A stretch of DNA of 25,957 nucleotides from NCBI GenBank assembly GCA_015680685.1, contig MNCI01017954.1:355884-381840 (forward strand), written 5' to 3'. Shown piece after piece: positions 20,468 to 25,957 of the stretch (positions within the stretch are counted from its first letter, which is position 1; every line of letters starts with the position of its first letter). Under the pieces are notes generated by a model. The model saw only the letters and a list, made by a program, of their open reading frames with translations. It made no database searches and was not told where the DNA came from. A program made the position numbers and the translations under genes. The stretch is from Gnetum montanum (Eukaryota; Streptophyta; Gnetopsida; Gnetales; Gnetaceae).

Positions 20468-21010
20468 CAAAAGAAGAAGAAGAAGAAGAAGAAGAAGAAG
20501 GCGATGAAGAAGTGTTGCTTGTTAAGATGAGGGTGATGAATGACGATGTGGGGGCCCCAGTTTCAAAGAAAAGGGCCCAGGTTAAAAATAAGGGAGCTCC
20601 TATTTCTAGGGCAGTGGCTCTTGTCATTAGGGAGCCTCCTATTAATGAAGAGGCACCTCCCTTGAATAAAAAAGATGCTGGTCTCCTGAAAGGAAAGGCA
20701 CCAATGCATCAGGAAGGGGCTCGTATGGACTTGGCAGGGCCCTCCACCAAGGCTACCACCATCGTCTTGCATCAACAAGAAGAAAGATTGCAGTCGGACT
20801 CTGGTGAGTTTGGCGATACGTCTACCTTATTGTAGTCCATTTTTGCCATTGCTGATATGCTTAGTCATGTAATAGGTGGTACTGTTGATACCGTAGGACC
20901 CCCTTCGATTTGTGCAGAGTCAAGGGCTGAGATCCCTAACAAGTTTCTGTTTGTGTAGGGACTTGTCGACGACATGATCAAATGCCTTCAACAGGCGGAC
21001 CCTGACGTGG
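20468..21010 (+). pseudogene. Antisense gene, exon 4: acidic/Pro-Lys rich
   Basis: The acceptor TTTCCTAG joins exon 3 so that a split codon gives Ala, then Lys and a run of about nine Glu encoded by a (GAA)n tract. The rest is low-complexity, with repeated 'APxxKK', 'REPPINEEAPPLNKK' and 'KGKAP' stretches, then FAIADMLSHVIGG and LVDDMIKCLQQADPDV. Two TAG stops (20833, 20956) sit where Gln would fit. The whole exon keeps one frame and ends at a consensus GTAAGT donor. The composition suggests a disordered, possibly nuclear segment. Confidence 0.5.
20470..20500 (+). repeat. (GAA)10 trinucleotide repeat
   Basis: Ten AAG/GAA units at the start of exon 4, encoding the poly-Glu run in the kept frame. 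Confidence 0.85.
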
Positions 21011-21125
21011 GTAAGTAGTAGTATCAAATGCCCTTATGCTGTTATGCTAAAAAATTTTAAGTTTTTTGATTCTGCTATGCCAACACAATTGTTATGCTCT
21101 TTATGCCAACGCGATTGGGACCTAG

Positions 21126-21925
21126 CACAACCTATGAAAGTTGGCGCTATGCCTACACTCTCACCTGATGTGACCGAGGTGCCTTGTCGCACGTTCGATG
21201 AGGCTTACGAGTGCATCCTGCACTCGGCATGCTCCCTGTGGGAGTATAAGCACATCAACAAGGACCTATGGAAATGGGTCTAAAGGGCTGAGCAAAGAGA
21301 GGTTGACCTGGTTGCTAAGGTGGAGGATCTCAGGTCGAGGAACGAGTTCCTCATAAATCGTAACCCTGATACTAAGGACTGGCACAAGGCTGTAGAGGAC
21401 TACGCTAGATTTTGGACTATCGTGCATCAGAACGTTGAATCCACTAGCGAGATAATCAAAAAACAAATGCAAATGGACTTGCTAGCCCAGAAGTGTTAAG
21501 ACATGAAAGATATTAGCGCCAAGGTTTTCAAATGGGGGTGAACCCAGAGAAACCACAAACACGTGTACAAGTTGGAGAATGACACCTATCGAAAACTATA
21601 CAAAGGTATTGCTATGGAGGCATTCACATATGAAGCATTCATGAATGCCATTGACGCTTCTAAGGCCTACGCTAAGTTCAAAGAGTAGCTAAAGGTTACA
21701 GAATCTCCTAACTTGAAAGTGGACCTTCTTACAGGAGAGATCACAATTGCCTCCCTTTCCCCAGGACCTCTAAGATGGATGACCGTGGAAAGGGAAAGAG
21801 CCACTGTTGTGAATGCTAAACCTAGCAATAGGCGTTGGATGAACATCATGATAGAGGAGGTCTGGCATCGCCTCAGGCTCGATCTAGACCGGATACCCTT
21901 TGAGACCAACGCAGGCCCCTCTCAA
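21126..21925 (+). pseudogene. Antisense gene, exon 5: coiled-coil-like
   Basis: One unbroken frame of 266 codons apart from four stops (TAA 21281, TAA 21497, TGA 21539, TAG 21686). The protein has FDEAYECILHSACSLWEY, then a charged helical stretch (REVDLVAKVEDLRSRNEF, VEDYARFWTIVHQN, IIKKQMQMDLLAQK) with heptad-like spacing. A last part contains LTGEITIASLSPG and MIEEVWHRLRLDLDR. Splice phase on both sides is kept. Plant retrotransposon extra proteins often end in such coiled coils; I do not recognise a named family. Confidence 0.55.
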
Positions 21926-22011
21926 GTTAGTCACTTTACTGTGCAGATGCTCATGCTATGTTATAGTTTGCGTTTGTTGCCCTAATTGACTACTTCATTC
22001 CTACGATGCAG

Positions 22012-22146
22012 GCTCTAGATGAGGGTGTGAGGCCCATAGAGGGAGGGAATGAAGAACCGATAGAAGGCAACGTAGGGGAGGATGATGCATAAGTAGATGA
22101 AGCGGAGGCAAGCAGCGAGGATGATGCAAACAGAGACAACCCATGA
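22012..22146 (+). pseudogene. Antisense gene, exon 6: acidic tail
   Basis: After the ACGATGCAG acceptor the frame continues in phase as ALDEGVRPIEGGNEEPIEG, NVGEDDA, a TAA stop at 22090, then VDEAEASSEDDANRDNP to a TGA at 22144. The acidic composition continues across the TAA, so the original stop was probably the later one. AATAAA follows 94 bp on. Confidence 0.5.
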
Positions 22147-22239
22147 TAGCATGGGATTTTTTTCCTTAAATTCTTGAAATTTTAAAATGTTGAAATTTTG
22201 TAAAAGTTTCGCAAACACTGCCAACAAGCGAAAGTTTTA

Positions 22240-22245
22240 AATAAA
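22240..22245 (+). terminator. Polyadenylation signal of the antisense gene
   Basis: AATAAA about 95 bp after the last stop, in an AT-rich stretch. Weak by itself; placement is right for the plus-strand gene. Confidence 0.4.
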
Positions 22246-22316
22246 ATGAAAGACCTCAGAAAAGAAATCGATTTTACGTTAACTTGTGTATCATCTAAGT
22301 TTTCATGCTTTCACAT

Positions 22317-22545
22317 GCTAGTTTTAGGCCATTTCAGGCCATTGCTAGTTTTAGGCCGTTTCGGGCCATTGCTAGTTTTAGGCCATTTCGGGCCATTTTG
22401 TAACATGCCAGAAGGATTATATGTTAACAAAGAGAAAAGCAACAATGCTAGTTTTAGGCCATTTCAGGTCATTGCCAAAAGAGATAGTATGTTAACAAAG
22501 AAAAAAGTGATGATGCTAGTTTTAGGCCATTTCGGGCTGTAGCAT
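22317..22545. repeat. 27-bp tandem array GCTAGTTTTAGGCCATTTCGGGCCATT
   Basis: Three head-to-tail 27-bp units (22317-22400), then two more spaced by a longer AT-rich unit containing CCAGAAGGA and ATGTTAACAAAG. Each unit has GGCC...GGCC arms. The same unit, with GGTC...GGACC arms, lies at 17013-17435 and in the 3' UTR at 13105-13395. The antisense gene is therefore flanked on both sides by this repeat. Confidence 0.8.
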
Positions 22546-22883
22546 AGCATGCCAGAAGGACGGCATGTTAACAAAGCAAAGAAGTAGTGAATGTACAATG
22601 GATGGTAATTGGGTAGGAAGCAGTAGGATTGCTATGCTATGTGTAGCTGCCTCTTGACTTGTTGTGGATTGATTGGAACGTAAGGCTGAGGTGTTTCACT
22701 AGGGCCCTCATTCACATCATCGTCTGTTGCTTGGAAGGGAAATTCAACCCATGCATTTTTGATTTGGGAATTAGCTCGCTGGGCCGATCCTTCCGTTGGA
22801 TGGTTAGTGCATGCGTGAGTAGGCACCTCACTCTCAGAGGTTGTGACCTATGAGCCCTGCTCCATGTCTATGTTACTAATTAC
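22546..22883. other. Non-coding spacer between tandem array and protease
   Basis: No motif in either strand beyond GCTATGCTATGTGTAGC (22631-22647), another copy of the GCTACGCTA word family. Element B protease ends at 22884. A minus-strand frame at 22632-22826 resembles nothing known. Confidence 0.4.
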
Positions 22884-23486
22884 TTATGTTGCTACTTTGT
22901 CACCACAGATCACCACCTCCTTGCCTACGTATGGTAAGTGGATTTCCTGATGTGTAGGCGAGGAGATAGCCCTAAGTTGTGCTAACCATGATCTTCCCAA
23001 GATTAGGTTAAACATGGGCATTTCCTCGACCAAGATGAATGTTGCGTCCATGGGGAACTGGTCCCCTGCTACGAAGTTTACGTGAACTGTGTCCTTCACC
23101 AAGACGCATGCCCCATTGAAGGACCTTAGACACGACATTGTTGTGGGTTTGATATGGTCGACCAATTCCAACTTGTCCATAATAGGGAAGGGAATGACGT
23201 TTGTGGCAGTCCCATCATCAACGTGTACCCTTCTGATCCGGTGTTGGTCGACCCGAATTGTGATGAAGAGAGGTGCCATAGTCACCTGACCCCCTTCGGG
23301 GTCTTCCCTAATGGCATTGTCACTGAGAGTTAATTGGGGTGTCATGGACTCTGCAGGTACAGAGCAAACCATGATCGAATGGATCGCTTCCTCTTCCTCT
23401 GGCATGTTCTCGTCGACCGAAACCATTGTTAACATGCAGATTAGAGCCTCGCGATGGGGTACAGATGTCATGATTAGGTCGTACAA
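22884..23486 (-). pseudogene. Protease (retropepsin) of element B
   Basis: An open frame of 200 codons. The start resembles the segment just before protease in plant gypsy polyproteins (YDLIMTSVPHREALICML; compare 'SI..LL..S..HR.AL...L'). Then ITIRVDQHRIRRVHVDDGTA carries the active site as DDG where D-[ST]-G is usual, followed by IPFPIMDKL, MFNLILGRSWLAQL and HQEIHLPYVGKE. It processes Gag-Pol. The frame stops at 22884 instead of running into RT, and the intervening 6 kb holds the antisense gene. Ogre elements separate gag-pro from RT by a spliced intron at this same place. Length is normal and no internal stop is present. Confidence 0.85.
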
Positions 23487-23489
23487 GCT

Positions 23490-23939
23490 TAGTGTAGTGT
23501 TTTTCTGCTTTAGAGGTTGCTTTACCTGAGTGAGGGCATTTAGAAGGTCTTGGCCACCCCCTTTTTTAACACTTTCCTCCTCTTCAATTCATCCCAGAAG
23601 ACGAATCTCTGAAGGAAAGGTGACTTTGGATCTGGGTTCAGATCCTTGTCAGTAGGCTAATGCAGGCTGCGTAGTCATGTTGACCTTCATCTTTGGGGGT
23701 GAAGGTGCAGATGCAAGGGGCGGAGACATGGGATTGGGGATATCCTTGAAAATACTTCCCTTCGACATCTCGCCCACCAAGTGGACTTCTCGCCTTGCGG
23801 GGTGAGGAGGCTGTTCAACTTTGTTGTGCGAGATAGCAGTTGTCAAGGCATTGGCCCCCTGATGATGAATGGAGGTAGAGGTGTTAACTGATGGGACTGC
23901 GTGGCTCCGCTAATAGGTGGCGTAAAGGTGGATGCCCGT
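23490..23939 (-). pseudogene. Gag C-terminal/linker remnant of element B, cut at 23939
   Basis: The frame upstream of the protease continues with NALTQVKQPLKQK, then after stops KVEQPPHPARREVHLVGEM and PMSPPLASAPSPP, a Pro-rich linker. It ends at 23939 where LTR-C begins. The rest of gag, the PBS and the 5' LTR of element B are absent here and may lie beyond element C. Confidence 0.6.
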
Positions 23940-24753
23940 TGATGAGTGGCGATGTACCCCTACACTCAACCATACGAAATGAGCATAGCATGCGTGATCC
24001 GGTTGAACTCCATAGACTAAGTGCCTACACGCCCCATGGAACACTTGGGGTTAATCATTCATTGTCTTCCCAGACTTACTTGTGGTTGTCATGGTGTATG
24101 GTTAAGTAAGTCCAAGGTATATGATTTTTATGATCTTTTATGTTTTATCTCCTATGCTATCGAGGTGAAGGGTTGAGAAACTAACTAACTCTAACTAATG
24201 AACTAAGTCTAAGTTACCTCGTGTCAACATCCATTCCCACTTACTGTACACATCCTAAATTAATTTAACCATGGCTACCAAATGCTAATCATTGTTGGGA
24301 TCACCACGTGTGATGCACATGCTCGAAGTGGTCATACTGAGGCACTTAACTAGCAGGAAAGGGTTGAGAGAATCTAGTCTAGCCTAAGTGTGATGAGCGA
24401 CTGATTGCTTGAATAACCGTATACATCGGGGTGTACGACTACCACTGGGATTACCAAGCATAGATCCTAGATATGCCACTAGGTTACCAATTAGTCACAC
24501 TAGATGCTCGTAATCAAGTCGTACTCATATCGCATGCAATGAGCAGCCGATTCCTTGACTAACCATACTTATCCAGGAAGTTTGTCTTTATTGCCGTACA
24601 CAACTTGTGTTCAAGTACAATGTTGCTCGAATAAAGATCTGTTCACTTTAGGACTCCTGCTGCGGACACATGGAAAATATTCTATCTCTGGAGTGATCAA
24701 ACAACCAATGTTTCCCTACTTCTAGCCCAAGATGAGGAATAAGGGGAGTGCCA

Positions 24754-24768
24754 CCTCTTATTTATAGA
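24754..24768 (-). promoter_or_regulatory. TATA box of LTR-C
   Basis: The minus strand reads CTATAAATAAGAGGT, shared with LTR-E. It lies 115-130 bp from the U3 edge. As this is a 3' LTR its transcripts would run into element B's remnant, antisense to nothing known. Confidence 0.6.
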
Positions 24769-24785
24769 TATGGCAGTGGACCTCG

Positions 24786-24803
24786 ATATCGCATATGCGA
24801 TAT
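24786..24803. repeat. 18-bp perfect palindrome in U3 of LTR-C
   Basis: ATATCGCATATGCGATAT reads identically on both strands. Further ATATCGCAT and GTGATAT words follow at 24812-24855. It sits just upstream of the TATA box, like the CCGTGATATCG inverted repeat of LTR-E. Likely a regulatory palindrome of the LTR enhancer, but binding proteins are unknown. Confidence 0.65.
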
Positions 24804-24882
24804 TGTAGGGGATGACGTGATATTATGTACACAATATCGCATGGGATGTGATATGGCGGCTCATGTGAATCGCATCTCATCA

Positions 24883-24893
24883 TACCCCCATGA
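24883..24893 (-). promoter_or_regulatory. Probable polypurine tract of element C
   Basis: The minus strand reads TCATGGGGGTA directly before the LTR start TGATGAG. The same GTCATGGGGG word occurs at the end of pol in element A (3326-3337) and again at 25441-25453. That suggests a duplicated or moved copy. Confidence 0.45.
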
Positions 24894-25957
24894 CTGAATG
24901 AAAATTCATCCTCAAGTTTCTTACAATAATATCGTGAAGGTATGGAATTATTGGAGGGAATGGAATAAATGGGATGACATGTGAACAGATGATCATTACA
25001 AGACTTGACAAAATTGGTGTTCATGACAACAAGGGTGAACACCTTATTACAATGACATCAGGCCTTAGTTGGTAGCTGAGAAAGAGAGAGAGAAAGAAGT
25101 GTTGTTGCTGCCAACGCTAAGATTGTGCCTTTGTTGTTCATTCGTAAGCGTGCCATCGATCTTGCTCCTTGCATAGCTGCTCCATTCCAAGTGTTCCTTC
25201 TAGATCCAACTCCGTTGTTGTATGATTGCCATCTGCACACACAACACAATCCTATATTAGCAAGGGTAAATGAATTATCATGTAATTGATACCTTGCTTC
25301 GGTGTAAGTTCGTTGGCTAGGTTGTGTTATGGCTGATACGGATCTGGAGATATATTAATGATGACTACCAAAGGTGTAGCGGTTAGGAAGAAAATCAAAA
25401 ATTTTAGGGCTAGGAGAAAATTGAAAAAATCGAGCCCCTTACCCCCATGACTAATCGTGAACCTCCGGTAGCATTAGAATGGAGAAAGGAAAGGAGTAAG
25501 AAAGATAGATAAAAAGGGACAACTATAGCATCGATGAAATGAATGTCAAGATGGTAATGAACAAAAGAAAGTTAATTGCAAAAATGTTAGGAAAAAGAAG
25601 TTAGCTGGTGCACCAAATAGGAATGTTAGTGGGTCCTCCCCAAAGTAGGCTCATGTCCTTAATGCCTTGACAAACCCACATTCAAAGAGTCCATAGGCTC
25701 CTGGAATGTCAATTAGAACAAGAGTTAAAGTCTTAACCGCAAGAATTTACCAAAAAGAAAACAATGCATCTACCAAAATATACACTAATGATACAATCGG
25801 CAATGAGGGGAATAATGGAGAGAAGGATGGAGAGAAGAAAATGGAATGGAATCCCAAGAACAAGGTGGTGTACAGGCCCTTGTGGATTTCATGATTAATG
25901 TAACTTGGCAAATCTCATTCCAACTCCGGCCTCAAACCAACCACATCCAGTGACTTC
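24894..25957 (-). mobile_element. 3' internal region of Athila-like element C, continuing off the window
   Basis: No recognisable protein domain is present. Positions 25630-25957 align with 2160-2540 of element A, placing this region between pol and the 3' LTR. A minus-strand frame at 25042-24758 runs into the LTR and its end (YCKKLEDEFSFSHGG) may be the residue of a coding frame. A short (GA)-rich stretch lies at 25079-25097. The pol of this copy should lie to the right of the window. Confidence 0.6.

Larger units (their letters stand above)
17771..22146 (+). pseudogene. Multi-exon antisense gene inside element B (decayed)
   Basis: A gene-like unit running against its host element, in the 6-kb gap between protease and RT. 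It has a TATA box, an ATG in MAPKTHLVLPRVDPG, proposed introns 17867-18404, 18690-18936, 20337-20467, 21011-21125 and 21926-22011 (all GT..AG), and AATAAA at 22240. Introns 3, 4 and 5 join exons in the same phase, which is unlikely by chance. Exons 4 and 5 each keep one frame across their length. About thirteen in-frame stops and two or three frameshifts (about 19185, 19275, 19588) show it is dead. Twelve of the stops fit C-to-T change of CAG, CAA or CGA. Antisense extra frames are known in Tat elements such as Grande, but usually downstream of pol. Function unknown. Confidence 0.6.
23940..24882 (-). mobile_element. LTR-C: complete 943-bp LTR of an Athila-like element
   Basis: Both ends carry the 7-base terminal inverted repeat TGATGAG...CTCATCA. 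On the minus strand it reads U3 (24882 to about 24770), TATA box (24754-24768), then a long R-U5 to 23940. The R-U5 end aligns with the 5' LTR of element A (9339-9900) and the U3 end with LTR-E (1-87), so all three are one family. The flank at 24883 (minus TCATGGGGGTA) looks like a polypurine tract and the flanks do not match as a target duplication. It is therefore the 3' LTR of an element lying to the right, not a solo LTR. Confidence 0.75.

Noticed and set aside
20804-20958. Possible intron GTGAGT...GTGTAG inside exon 4 of the antisense gene
   Set aside because: Splice signals look good, but removing it would shift the frame, while the unspliced frame stays protein-like on both sides with two TAG stops that fit Gln codons.
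22246-22542. Plus-strand frame with a repeated LVLGHFGP peptide as a repeat protein
   Set aside because: It is a direct translation of the 27-bp tandem DNA array, which also exists in non-coding places.
23940-24882. LTR-C as a solo LTR
   Set aside because: The two flanks (CCCGT and TACCC) are not equal, a polypurine-like tract abuts the U3 side, and the outside sequence matches the 3' internal region of element A.

Overview
This window looks like repeat-dense intergenic DNA from a large plant nuclear genome, probably a seed plant. The species cannot be fixed from the sequence. Evidence for a plant: Athila-like and Tat-like Ty3/gypsy elements, which are plant lineages; a Copia reverse transcriptase remnant; plant-style TATA promoters in the LTRs; and decay dominated by C-to-T changes. 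I found no intact host gene, rRNA, tRNA or CRISPR array.

Layout, left to right. (1) 1-87: the outer end of an LTR (LTR-E), cutting a minus-strand Copia fragment (88-405). (2) About 2000-9900: a heavily decayed minus-strand Athila-like element A. Its 3' non-coding region is at 2000-3330, integrase 3340-4551, RNase H 4882-5106, RT 5190-5960, protease 6620-6950, gag 7915-8345, PBS 9319-9338, and a truncated 5' LTR from 9339. (3) About 9900-10463: a plus-oriented LTR-like block. (4) 10464-23939: a minus-strand Tat/Ogre-type element B. It has a 3' LTR (10464-12102), polypurine tract, 3' UTR with a tandem array, integrase, a second RNase H, RNase H, RT, a 6-kb gap, then protease and a short remnant upstream of the protease. 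(5) 23940-25957: the 3' LTR and 3' internal region of another Athila-like element C, related to A and E. It appears to have inserted into the gag part of B and runs off the right edge.

The most unusual part is the 6-kb gap between the protease and RT of element B. It holds a decayed multi-exon gene on the opposite (plus) strand (17771-22146), with a TATA box and (GA)n tract upstream, at least five introns with GT/AG junctions (three preserve reading phase across an otherwise continuous frame), and an AATAAA signal. Its second exon resembles a HAD/FCP1-type phosphatase core that has lost the first catalytic Asp. The middle part vaguely resembles proteins carried by plant retrotransposons, and the end is rich in charged residues. 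Twelve of the thirteen in-frame stops listed can be read as C-to-T conversions of Gln or Arg codons.

Two short-repeat systems belong to element B. A 27-30 bp unit around GCTAGTTTAAGGTC lies in the 3' UTR and on both sides of the antisense gene. A GCTACGCTA/TAGCGTAGC word clusters in the LTR U3 and in the introns of the antisense gene. Nothing in the window appears able to make an intact protein.
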